From: Sphingosinicella sp. LHD-64
GTDB lineage: Bacteria; Pseudomonadota; Alphaproteobacteria; Sphingomonadales; Sphingomonadaceae
Assembly (NCBI RefSeq): GCF_031157375.1
Contig: NZ_JAVIFV010000003.1
Location: 1-64,000, forward strand
Reading direction: 5' to 3'
DNA length: 64,000 nucleotides
Shown: positions 45,660 to 53,950 of the stretch, piece after piece
Position numbering within the stretch: the first letter of the stretch is position 1
How the letters are laid out: every line of letters starts with the position of its first letter
Made by a program: the position numbers and the translations under genes
Notes under the pieces: model-generated
Database searches by the model: none
The model's input: only the letters and a program-made list of their open reading frames with translations
What the model was told of the DNA's origin: nothing

Positions 45660-46496
45660 TCAGCCGGACTCACCTCCTGAGGCCTCAGCGGCGAGCTTTT
45701 GCCGTACAACCTTCCCCATCGGCCGACTAACTCGCGCCTCAAGTCCTGTCCTCAGACGAACCCGCCACGCGGAGCCGGCTCGCTGAATGCCTTCGATCGC
45801 GGCCAGTCGCACGATCGCCGAGCGATGGACCTGCAAGTATCGGTCATTGGGAAGGCCTGCCGCCAGGTCCTTCAGTCTGCCTCGCACGAGATAATGCTTT
45901 CCCGGGACGTGCAGGCGCACATAATCACGCTCGGCCTCGAACAGGAGCACCTCGTCGAGCGGAACCTTGACCCGCCATCGTCCCTCGCCCGACCAGAATG
46001 TCGCGGAGTCTGGAAAGGGGGCGCTCGGGGGATCCTGGCACGGCGCGGCGCTCCGCGTTTCGCCGAACAGCAACAGACATAGCGCGGCCCATAGCGCGAA
46101 CGTCCAATCGGCCCCTTGCAGCCCGGTGAGAACGACCTCGAAATCGAGCGGCCCCCATAATGGGCGGTAAAGGTGAAAGACACAGAGCCTGACGATAAGG
46201 TGGGCAAGATAGGCGCAGGCGCTCACCCCGAGCGCGATGCCGATCCGTTCGGCAAGCGGCCTCGAACGGGCGCGCCAAAGAAAAGGCGCCATCGCGAGGC
46301 ATAGCAAGAAGCCCGCCGTGCATGTCACGATGCGGCGCAGGATCCGTTCCGACGGATGGTCGATCGGATTGGTCAGCAAGCCAAAATTCAGGCTCGCATA
46401 GGCTGTGACCCAGATGGCCAGTCCGCCGAGAATCAGCCAGCGCAGGTTCGCACCGGCGCCAGCGTCATATTCTCTCCAGATAATGCGTGAGATCAT
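45660..46496 (-). CDS. Membrane-bound LytTR-family transcription regulator
   Basis: A 278-residue protein. Four hydrophobic helices fill residues about 18-155 (LRWLILGGLAIWVTAYASL, VTCTAGFLLCLAMAPFLW, GVSACAYLAHLIVRLCVF, ADWTFALWAALCLLLF as blocks). The C-terminal LytTR DNA-binding domain follows: VPLDEVLLFEAERDYVRLHVPG, LPNDRYLQVHRSAIV, IEGIQRAG. No kinase partner is near. It is divergent from the amidohydrolase gene, which is a likely target. Two 14-base direct repeats 21 bases apart (46498-46532) directly precede its start and suggest self-control. Confidence 0.87.
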   Translation of the reverse strand: MISRIIWREYDAGAGANLRWLILGGLAIWVTAYASLNFGLLTNPIDHPSERILRRIVTCTAGFLLCLAMAPFLWRARSRPLAERIGIALGVSACAYLAHLIVRLCVFHLYRPLWGPLDFEVVLTGLQGADWTFALWAALCLLLFGETRSAAPCQDPPSAPFPDSATFWSGEGRWRVKVPLDEVLLFEAERDYVRLHVPGKHYLVRGRLKDLAAGLPNDRYLQVHRSAIVRLAAIEGIQRAGSAWRVRLRTGLEARVSRPMGKVVRQKLAAEASGGESG

Positions 46497-46497
46497 A

Positions 46498-46532
46498 TCT
46501 ACCGCCCGTCGAATTTTCTCTACCGGCCGTCG
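46498..46532. promoter_or_regulatory. Direct repeats with 21-base period, candidate LytTR binding site
   Basis: TCTACCGCCCGTCG (46498-46511) and TCTACCGGCCGTCG (46519-46532) match at 13 of 14 bases and are exactly 21 bases apart, two helical turns. LytTR proteins bind paired direct repeats with this spacing. The site lies between the LytTR start (46496) and the divergent amidohydrolase start. Confidence 0.6.
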
Positions 46533-46665
46533 CCAAGCCAGTGGCGCGGAACCTAGCTTTCGGTCCTGTCATTCACGCGCCGACAGGGCCGGGTTGTCAT
46601 GAAACAAGCAATGGAAACGAAACGCAATTCGATTTCGCGGCAACGGTACAGACGGGGAGCGGGAG

Positions 46666-48681
46666 ATGACACACGTGATGCGATTGATCGGCCGGATGGG
46701 GCATATTTGCATGGCACTCGCGTTTCTCGTCGCAGGCCAGGTCAGTTGGGCTGCTGATTATGTCGTCCTGGCCTCAGGCGTGCCCAGTGGCGAGATGTCG
46801 GTGACGGTAACGCCGACGCACCGCGAGATCAGCTATCGCTTCAATGATCGGGGGCGTGGGCCGGACTTGCGCTCGCGCGTGGCATTGGACACGGATCTGA
46901 TTCCGGCAAATCTCAGCGTGAACGGCGTCGACTACTACAAGCTGGAGGTGGCCGAGCGCTTCGAGCAGGGACAAGCCTCCGCAACATGGCGCGCGACGAA
47001 CGACAGCGGCAGCTCGTCCACGCGCGGTTTCTATCTTGCCCGCGACTACGCGCCGGAGCATCTCGCCATCCTGGCACGCGCGCTGCTGCGAGCGCCCGGT
47101 CGAAGGCTTTCCCTGCTGCCGGCGGGTGAAGCGCGGCTTGAACCGGTGATGGAACGGACGTTCCTGTTGAGCGGAGCTCCGCGACGAGCCCGTCTCTTCC
47201 TCATCACCGGCATTGACCTTGAACCCAGCCCGATCTGGCTCGACGATCAGGGCGAATTGCTTCTGGATGGCAGCAGCTGGTTTGTCACGGTTCGACGCGA
47301 TGCCGTGGAGCTGGCGAGCGAGATCGTGCGTGTTCAGACAGAGGCCCTGGAAGCACGTGATCTCGCCCGGTCCCCGGCGCTGATGCGCCGGCCACTGGGC
47401 CCCATCCTGTTTCGCAACGTCTCTCTTTACGATGCGGAAAATCGGCGCATGCGGGCGCACATGACCGTCGTCGTGCGCGGGCAGCGCATCGAGACGGTCG
47501 CGCGCGACGGAGAAATCACGGCGCCGGCAGATGCGATCATCATCGAGGGCGCCGGCCGGACCTTGTTGCCCGGCTTCTGGGACATGCACACCCATATCAC
47601 CTCGAACCGCGAGGGATTGCTGCATCTGGCGGCAGGCGTCACCTCGGTGCGCGATCTTGGCAACAGCATGGAGGAGACTCTGCAACGCCAGCGCCGGTTC
47701 GACGCGCTGGATCTTGCCGGCCCACGGATGACGCTGGCCGGCTTTATCGACGGCCCCGGTCCGCTCGCGGGGCCGATCCGGGTCTATGCGGCCAACGCCG
47801 AGGAGCTGCGTGCTGCGATGCGCAACTATGCGGATCACGGCTATCGTCACATCAAGCTCTACTCCTCATTGGATCCGGCACTCATCCCGGTGGCCGTCGA
47901 GGAAGCTCGCCGCCTCGGCCTGAGGCTCAGCGGGCACGTGCCGGCGAACATGACGATGCGCCAGGTGGTCGAAGCCGGCTTCGACGAAGTCCATCATCTG
48001 AACTTCACAGCGCTGAATTTCATGGGGCCGGACATCAACGAGCGAACGAACGGGATCAGCCGGATCACTGCGATCGCGGAACATGCCTGGGAGCTTGATC
48101 CCGGGTCTCCGCAGGTTGGCGAGTTCATCCGGTTCCTGAGAGCGCGGCGAACGGTTGTCGACCCGACGATGAACCTCTACGAAAGTCACCTCCTCGGTCG
48201 ACAAGGCCGGCCCGATCCGGCCTTGGCAGCTGTGATCGACCGTTTGCCGCCGGTGGTCCAGCGCGCGTCACGCAGCGCCGGACTCGCGCAGAATGAGGCG
48301 GAGGTGCAACGCAATGCGGCTTCCTTCCAAACCATGCTCGGCCTGCTGAGGGCGCTATTCGATAGCGGCGTTCCGCTGGTGGCCGGGACCGATGCAATGG
48401 CGGGGTTCACCTATCATCGCGAACTTGAGCTCTATGAAATGGCCGGAATTCCTCCCCCGGACGTGCTCCATATTGCAACCCTGGGCGCAGCCCGGATTGC
48501 AGGAAGGGACGTAGAGCTTGGCTCGATCGCGCCGGGCAAACTGGCGGACCTCGTACTCGTGGTGGGCGCACCCGCGGAGAGGATCAGCGATGTGCGTAAT
48601 GTCGCCCTGGTGATGCGCGACGGGGTGCTCTTTGATCCGGCAGTTCTGCTGAGTGACTTTGGGATCGGAAGCGGGAATTGA
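46666..48681 (+). CDS. Exported amidohydrolase
   Basis: A 671-residue protein with a signal peptide (about 1-30, cleaved near SWAADY). An N-terminal beta domain of about 240 residues precedes the amidohydrolase barrel. Metal ligands: H308 and H310 (MHTHI), K397 (IKLYSS), H424 (SGHVP), H443/H444 (VHHLNF) and D576 (AGTDAM). The pattern fits imidazolonepropionase-like or prolidase-like (Sgx/Xaa-Pro) exported amidohydrolases of sphingomonads. ATG 46678 is an alternative start. It may act on imported peptides or degrade a small-molecule amide. Confidence 0.88.
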   Translation: MTHVMRLIGRMGHICMALAFLVAGQVSWAADYVVLASGVPSGEMSVTVTPTHREISYRFNDRGRGPDLRSRVALDTDLIPANLSVNGVDYYKLEVAERFEQGQASATWRATNDSGSSSTRGFYLARDYAPEHLAILARALLRAPGRRLSLLPAGEARLEPVMERTFLLSGAPRRARLFLITGIDLEPSPIWLDDQGELLLDGSSWFVTVRRDAVELASEIVRVQTEALEARDLARSPALMRRPLGPILFRNVSLYDAENRRMRAHMTVVVRGQRIETVARDGEITAPADAIIIEGAGRTLLPGFWDMHTHITSNREGLLHLAAGVTSVRDLGNSMEETLQRQRRFDALDLAGPRMTLAGFIDGPGPLAGPIRVYAANAEELRAAMRNYADHGYRHIKLYSSLDPALIPVAVEEARRLGLRLSGHVPANMTMRQVVEAGFDEVHHLNFTALNFMGPDINERTNGISRITAIAEHAWELDPGSPQVGEFIRFLRARRTVVDPTMNLYESHLLGRQGRPDPALAAVIDRLPPVVQRASRSAGLAQNEAEVQRNAASFQTMLGLLRALFDSGVPLVAGTDAMAGFTYHRELELYEMAGIPPPDVLHIATLGAARIAGRDVELGSIAPGKLADLVLVVGAPAERISDVRNVALVMRDGVLFDPAVLLSDFGIGSGN

Positions 48682-49092
48682 CGACGCTGCCGGCCCGGAC
48701 GATCAGGGTTGCATCAGCCGATAGAAAATGCCGCCTAGAAAGAACCAGATCTGGCCTTCTGATGCGGACGCATGGTATCCCGGTGCGGCCTATTCCCGTG
48801 CGACGTTGTCCTGGCAAATACGGCGTCAGTAATCGCACTCCTCTTTTTTGGCGCTGTTTATGTCTGGCGAGGAAAGTCCGCTTTCGGCCAATTTTTCGCC
48901 TGCCTGGCGCGAGGTCGCGAAGGCTGATGGGGGTGGGGAGCGGACATTAGCGGTGCGCGTCGAAGAGCCTCCGCTGAGCATCGTTTATGAAGCGCTCATC
49001 CCAATCCACCTCCCGCATTGAAAAAGGGAAGAACTCGCGGAGCGGCCCTGAGACGTGGGATTCTAAAGCGCCACATCAGATCATCGCCTTTG
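48682..49092. other. Gene-free gap with an imperfect inverted repeat
   Basis: No gene is supported. GTCCGCT (48876-48882) and AGCGGAC (48939-48945) form inverted arms 56 bases apart, flanked by similar A-rich and T-rich steps (AAAGTCCGCTTTCGG; GAGCGGACATTAG). This looks like a small intergenic repeat of a third kind, possibly shared with other Sphingomonadales. Confidence 0.45.
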
Positions 49093-50700
49093 CTAGATAA
49101 ATTCGCTTCGGATCAGGATGAAGGCTACTGAAAGCCCCACCAGGATCAGCGCGGCCGCAACCGCGCGCTTCATCACCGGAGCGCGGGTTTCGTCGGTGCG
49201 GATGGTGAAGTCTTCGAAATGGATGTGCTTGGAGCTAACATCGAGAGACCGCAATTGCGCGCCGATCTCAGCCATAAAGAGCGGCGGTCCGCATAGTAGG
49301 AAGTCGGTCTCGGCGATGTCGACCCCGCCGAGTTGCAGGGTTTCGACAGAGAGGTGGCCGACATTTGGACGGACGCGAAAGTTGGGATTGCGCCTTGCAA
49401 TCTCGGACAGCTCGGCCAGGAATGCGGCCTCGCCCTCGTCGCCGATGGCATAATGCAAATCGACGTCGTAGGTCCGATCTTCGGTTTCGTCCAAATGCCT
49501 CGCCATCGCGAGGAACGGAGTGATGCCGATGCCACCGGCGATCCAGTGCTGCCTCCGATTTCGGATCGCCAGATGACTGAAACCGCCGAATGGCCCTTCC
49601 ACGCGCACCACAGCGCCTGGTGGAAGGCAGGGCACGGTGCGCGTGAAATCCCCGAGCGACTTGATACCGAACCGAAGGTGGTCGTCGCCCGGACCGGAGG
49701 AGATCGAGAACGGATGCGGCCGGCCGGCCATGCCCTGCAGTCGTATATCGAGGAACACGAACTGACCCGGTGCGAAGCTCGGCATCTTGCCAATGGGCCG
49801 AAGGCTGAGTTCGGCAACGCTCCCGGTCACCGCGCGCACCGCTTCAATCGCGAACACGTGTTCGTGTCTGCGATAGAGTTTCAGGATCGTGCGCCAGAAC
49901 AGGGCTGCTGCGCCGAGCAGCACATAAGCCCCCAAGATCGGGTTCAGTCCATTGATGAGCCCATGCAGGCCGCCAATGAAGAAGGGGAGTGCCAGCCATT
50001 GATGGGAGAGCCGCCAGGTCTCGTATCTCCACCGGGCAAAGAACGTAATTCCGAGCAAGGTGACAAGCAGGCCGAGCGCGACCATTCCAAGGAGGTTCTG
50101 CCAAACCGAGATGTTGAACAGGAAGCGCGCGGTCGCGGTCCAGGATTCCGGCGCATATCTGAGCGCCATCTTCAGTGGATGGAGCACCAGCAGGATCAGG
50201 GCCAGACCGCCGACCAGATGATGGACGCGATATTGCTGATCGAGCGGGATCATCCATCGCTCGATGAGCTTCCACCTGGCGACGAGCACCAGATTGAGCG
50301 CGAACAGCGCCAGACCCATGGTGGCCAGGCCACGCCCCTTGAGGTCGAGTGCCCGGCCAAGATCACGGAAATTGTCCAGCAGCGCCGGTATGATGAAATA
50401 GGGCAGGAACACAGGCAAGGCAGCCAAAGCCAGCATCAGATAGAGGCCGAAATTGCGGCTACGGGGTGAAGCCAGCTTCGGTATTGCTATGCTGAGCCTC
50501 GGCCGCTGGGTTTTGCGGACCTGCTCCACGTTTTGCATGAGGGCGGCCCAGCTTGGCGCACCATATTGAGCCGCGAGCTTCCGTTGGGCGGCATTGAGCG
50601 CCAAGTCCTCGTTCTTCGCCAGACGCTTGGCCTGCTTGCGCAGGTGCTCGCTTGATGGGCGCCGCGGGAGCTGGCGGTGCGGACTTGGTTCCTCAGACAT
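49093..50700 (-). CDS. Ferric-reductase/ferredoxin-reductase-like membrane flavoprotein with N-terminal helical module
   Basis: A 535-residue protein in three parts. Residues about 14-62 form a helical module (LRKQAKRLA...AAQYGAPSWAALMQNVE) usually found at the start of ankyrin-repeat or glyoxalase proteins. Residues about 84-275 contain six or seven membrane helices with His pairs (HHLVGG, VLHPLKM, LSHQW, GGLHGLING) typical of ferric reductase haem-binding domains. The C-terminal part is an FNR fold: RPHPFSISSGPG for flavin, GGIGITPFLAM for NAD(P), FLLCGPPLFM near the end, then one final helix (ALILVGLSVAFILI). Electron transfer across the inner membrane is predicted. Confidence 0.82.
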   Translation of the reverse strand: MSEEPSPHRQLPRRPSSEHLRKQAKRLAKNEDLALNAAQRKLAAQYGAPSWAALMQNVEQVRKTQRPRLSIAIPKLASPRSRNFGLYLMLALAALPVFLPYFIIPALLDNFRDLGRALDLKGRGLATMGLALFALNLVLVARWKLIERWMIPLDQQYRVHHLVGGLALILLVLHPLKMALRYAPESWTATARFLFNISVWQNLLGMVALGLLVTLLGITFFARWRYETWRLSHQWLALPFFIGGLHGLINGLNPILGAYVLLGAAALFWRTILKLYRRHEHVFAIEAVRAVTGSVAELSLRPIGKMPSFAPGQFVFLDIRLQGMAGRPHPFSISSGPGDDHLRFGIKSLGDFTRTVPCLPPGAVVRVEGPFGGFSHLAIRNRRQHWIAGGIGITPFLAMARHLDETEDRTYDVDLHYAIGDEGEAAFLAELSEIARRNPNFRVRPNVGHLSVETLQLGGVDIAETDFLLCGPPLFMAEIGAQLRSLDVSSKHIHFEDFTIRTDETRAPVMKRAVAAALILVGLSVAFILIRSEFI

Positions 50701-51089
50701 CGCTGTTTGTTCGCCCTTCTGCAGGTCTCGTCCTGGCGATCCGCAACGCCGGCAAGGCTAACACAAGAGTCCGAAGTGTCCGAAAGCGCTTGCCTGCGAC
50801 CTCATTCTCAACGATATGCCTTATTAAGGCAAGGCTTGCGTTATGCAGTTTCGGCGTGTTGGTTGATGGCTTGAAGGCTGATCTTGTGATTCAGAAGAAC
50901 GTGCGTTGCTTCGTTTCCTCCCGCCGCCGCCCAGGATAACCACCGGTCCCAACCGGTTGGCTTCGAGTGGTGTGTGGTGAGGCGGGGTCGAGGAAGTCGA
51001 AGCGTTCGTCAACGCAGGGAGTTGGCTGGCCCCGGATTCTGACATATGGCGCAGACGCCTGCGAAGGTTGCGAGTGAGGTAGTCCTGAC
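50701..51089. other. Gene-free gap upstream of the VOC gene
   Basis: No coding region can be supported. It contains the promoter of the minus-strand reductase gene and, near 51089, the start region of the VOC gene. A weak frame at 50652-50939 lacks a ribosome site. Confidence 0.5.
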
Positions 51090-51473
51090 ATGCAATTTCC
51101 TTCCATTTGTCCAGAAGTCCCTGTTGTCAGATTGGCGCCAGCGCTTGTCTATTATCGAGACCAGCTCGGTTTCACAGTGGACTGGTCAGACGAGGAGCTT
51201 GGCCTCGCCGGGCTTTCGCGTGATGAGTCGCGGATATTTCTGAGCGCGATCGAATACCGATCTGCCTTGGGCAATCGGAGACCGATTGTTCTATGGTTGA
51301 ATCTGCCCAACCGTACCGAGGTCGACGCGCTCTACAAACAATGGGCGGACGCGGGAGTGAGCATCTCGAGCTCTCCGGAGGCAAAGCCTTACAGTCTCTA
51401 CGAATTTTTTGCGCGAGACATGGACGGGAATGTTTTTCGTGTGTTCTACGACTTCGGCTGGGAGGAGAAGTGA
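51090..51473 (+). CDS. VOC (glyoxalase/bleomycin-resistance) family protein
   Basis: A 127-residue single VOC unit pair: PVVRLAPALVYYRDQLGFTVDW opens the first beta-alpha-beta module and SLYEFFARDMDGNVFRVFYDFGW closes the second. VOC proteins bind a metal or small molecule; the enzyme type cannot be told. A GGAGGAG run near the end serves as the ribosome site of the next gene, which begins with an overlapping GTG (GTGA), so the two proteins are co-translated. Confidence 0.85.
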   Translation: MQFPSICPEVPVVRLAPALVYYRDQLGFTVDWSDEELGLAGLSRDESRIFLSAIEYRSALGNRRPIVLWLNLPNRTEVDALYKQWADAGVSISSSPEAKPYSLYEFFARDMDGNVFRVFYDFGWEEK

Positions 51474-52651
51474 TCCGTCGATTCCGGAGAAACGGCATCT
51501 TCGCAGCTGCCCGCAGCGGGGATGTCGAACGCCTGCGCGATATGCTACGCCGCGATCCCATGCTGGTCCGGGCGCGGGACGCGGCCGGCGCCACGGCGCT
51601 TCACCTCGCCATTGCCTCACCGCCAGCCGTGCGGTTGCTGCTCGAATTCGGGGCAGAACCGAATGCTCGCGACGAGAGCGACAATGCACTCCCTCTTCAC
51701 TACGCAGCGAGCGGTGGAAATCTCGAGACCGTCAGGGCGCTGCTCGACGCCGGCTCCGATGTGCAGGGCGAAGGCGACATTCATGCGCTGGAGGTCATTG
51801 GCTGGGCGACCTGCTTCGACGAGCCCCGGCGCGAGATCGTGGACCTCCTGGTCGCGCGCGGCGCTGGGCACCACGTCTTCTCGGCGATCGCCTTGGCCGA
51901 CCCCGAACTGCTGCGAGAGGTCGTCGCGCATGATCCTGGCACCCTCCAGAGGCGACTGGCGCCGTCTGAGCAGGAGCAGACGGCGCTCCATTATGTGATC
52001 GCGCCACCCGATGGTCTGGTCGGCGGCCGGTTCAGGACCGGCGGCCACTACGATCTGCTTGAGCTCTTGATCGAACTCGGCGCGGATCCCAACGCCGCCG
52101 ACGCCAAAGGCCGAACGCCGCTCGTCCTGGCGACCTTGCGCGGCGACCGGCAGGCCATGCGGATCCTGCATGACGCCGGCGTCAGGCTCCCACCGCCCCC
52201 GGAGACTCCGGCGGAGGCGCCTTCCTCCTTCGGCGCTTCGGTCGGCCCCGTGACCCCCATGCTCGCGGCGACGGACATGGACACGACCCTCGCCTGGTAT
52301 CGCGCTTTGGGTTTCGAACTGGCCGGCAGCCACGGCGGCGTCGGCCGGATCGATTGGGCATTCCTGCGCTTCGGGGAAGCGGAGATCATGATCTCGGCCG
52401 TAGATCCTGGAGGCGCAGACGCCCCGTCTCCCATGAGCCTGTGGATCCGCACCGAACGCATCGATGACCTGTACGCCCTGCTGAGGCGCCGTCAGCTGGA
52501 ATGCGGGCAGGCCTTTCTCGCCGGCCGATCCGATGAAAGGCCCGACATCGCGTTCGCGCAGGATCTCCACACCGCCTTCTACGGGCAACGGGAGTTTTGC
52601 GTGCGCGACCCGGACGGCGTCGCGATCAATTTCTACCAGCCGATCCCCTAG
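51470..52651 (+). CDS. Ankyrin-repeat / VOC domain fusion protein
   Basis: A 393-residue cytoplasmic protein. Residues 8-238 carry about six ankyrin repeats (NGIFAAARSGDVERLRDML; GATALHLAIAS; DNALPLHYAASGGNLETVRALLDAG; TALHYVIAPP; GRTPLVLATLRGDRQAM). A Pro-rich linker (239-258) leads into a VOC domain at 260-393 (MLAATDMDTTLAWYRALGFELAG ... REFCVRDPDGVAINFYQ). The GTG start overlaps the preceding VOC stop and has GGAGGAG before it. Ankyrin repeats bind other proteins; the neighbour VOC protein is the first candidate partner. Confidence 0.88.
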   Translation: MIRRFRRNGIFAAARSGDVERLRDMLRRDPMLVRARDAAGATALHLAIASPPAVRLLLEFGAEPNARDESDNALPLHYAASGGNLETVRALLDAGSDVQGEGDIHALEVIGWATCFDEPRREIVDLLVARGAGHHVFSAIALADPELLREVVAHDPGTLQRRLAPSEQEQTALHYVIAPPDGLVGGRFRTGGHYDLLELLIELGADPNAADAKGRTPLVLATLRGDRQAMRILHDAGVRLPPPPETPAEAPSSFGASVGPVTPMLAATDMDTTLAWYRALGFELAGSHGGVGRIDWAFLRFGEAEIMISAVDPGGADAPSPMSLWIRTERIDDLYALLRRRQLECGQAFLAGRSDERPDIAFAQDLHTAFYGQREFCVRDPDGVAINFYQPIP

Positions 52652-52868
52652 CCGCGGAACGGGTGCATCCGCGCCTTTGCGGTAGGCGGCAGTGCTTGCA
52701 AATAAAGTAGCAATATTATAAAGTGTATTCTTAATTTATTTGTCTTCGATACGTGGATACTCCTCCACGATCCTGGCCAGCCGTCTGCCGCTCGGGGCAC
52801 CGGTGTGGCAACGACCCGCTGGGGCGCTACGCTCATGTCCCGGCGGGCATGATGGAAAGGCGAGTCAA

Positions 52869-53171
52869 ATGAACGTGCATCTGGTTCACCGCCACCGCGC
52901 GCCGCTGAGCATCGCCGCGGCGCTTTCCTGCCTTCTTGCAGCCTCGTCGCCAGCAATCGGCGCGCAAAGCGGGATGCTCTTCGAGGGCGCGGGCTTTGGC
53001 CCCACGATCGAGGTTGCCGTGCAAAGCGCATTCTGGGACGCCGAGGCGTCCGCCAGCGCTTATCAACTCTTCACGTGCCGGCTCGTCGGCGAGCCTCGGA
53101 TATTCCCCGGCCCAAACCCAACGCGCAATCGCAACTTCCGCGCGCAGGTGACAGTCGCGTGTACGCCTTGA
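52869..53171 (+). CDS. Small secreted protein, unknown function
   Basis: A 100-residue protein starting at 52869 (MNVHLVHRHRAPLSIAAALS) with a signal peptide cleaved near IGAQSG and a GAAAGG ribosome site. The mature part has two Cys (LFTCRL and VTVACTP), probably a disulfide, and begins EGAGFGPTIEVAVQSAFWDAE. Not recognised. Confidence 0.65.
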   Translation: MNVHLVHRHRAPLSIAAALSCLLAASSPAIGAQSGMLFEGAGFGPTIEVAVQSAFWDAEASASAYQLFTCRLVGEPRIFPGPNPTRNRNFRAQVTVACTP

Positions 53172-53304
53172 CGGCAGAGTGCGAGCAGGCTGCTCCCCAA
53201 TACGGACATGAAAACAGCTTCATCGGCCCCGGCGAAACAAGGTCCTGGATCGCTTGAGAACAGAGCAATCATCCCATGAAAACCATGTTCATGAGAGCAT
53301 CTCG

Positions 53305-53649
53305 ATGCGTGGATGCCTCTTGGCGATCTTGGCGAGCTGCCTCCTGGTCTCGAGCGCCGGCGTTGCGGCGCAGGCCCGGTTTACAGGCTCGAACCGCCAG
53401 GCAATTCTGGATTGCCGGGGCGGGACGATCGAGGTCGTTGGTGCTCGCAACGACCTCGGCGTCCGGGGCCCGTGTCGAAAGGTATCCGTGACCGGCGCCG
53501 GCAATATCGTGGTGATCGAACGCGTGTTGTCCATCGAAGTATCGGGCGCGATGAATCGCGTGACCTGGCGCGAACGAATGGATGGACGTTCGCCGCGTAT
53601 CTCCAGAACCGGCGTCGGAAATACGGTGGCCCGGGTACCTTCTCGATGA
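53305..53649 (+). CDS. DUF3060-like secreted protein
   Basis: A 114-residue protein starting at 53305 (MRGCLLAILASCLLVSSAG) with a signal peptide. The mature part repeats short beta-strand units (AILDCRGGTIEVVGARNDLGVRG; VSVTGAGNIVVIE; IEVSGAMNRVTW; SRTGVGNTVARV) with the G-x-x-N pattern of DUF3060. The function is unknown. It follows another small secreted protein. Confidence 0.7.
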   Translation: MRGCLLAILASCLLVSSAGVAAQARFTGSNRQAILDCRGGTIEVVGARNDLGVRGPCRKVSVTGAGNIVVIERVLSIEVSGAMNRVTWRERMDGRSPRISRTGVGNTVARVPSR

Positions 53650-53950
53650 CCGGACGAGACCGGCGGGTGCGTTGTCCAGCCGCCGCCACCCGACCTGGGA
53701 ATCCGGCAGAACCGTTTCCTCGCTCCATCCGGCATCCGACCAGACGCGTCGCGCTGGGCTCATCGAAGCTGGATGTCAGAATGTCCGGTATTCCGCCCCC
53801 GGTGAGATCGTCCACTGCACGTGATGGGCGCCGGGGTGGGTGAAATAGGATGATCCGGTCGCCGGGAGGTGGGAGGTCCAGCGGCTCCTCAGAATCGAGA
53901 CGGCGCCACCGGTCGCCGCAAAGATATCGCACCAATCAAGGAGACGTCTT
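53650..53950. other. Gap before the flavin oxidase gene
   Basis: About 300 bases; reading frames on both strands have no ribosome sites or bias. An AAGGAG at 53938-53943 belongs to the next gene, whose promoter must lie here. Confidence 0.5.
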
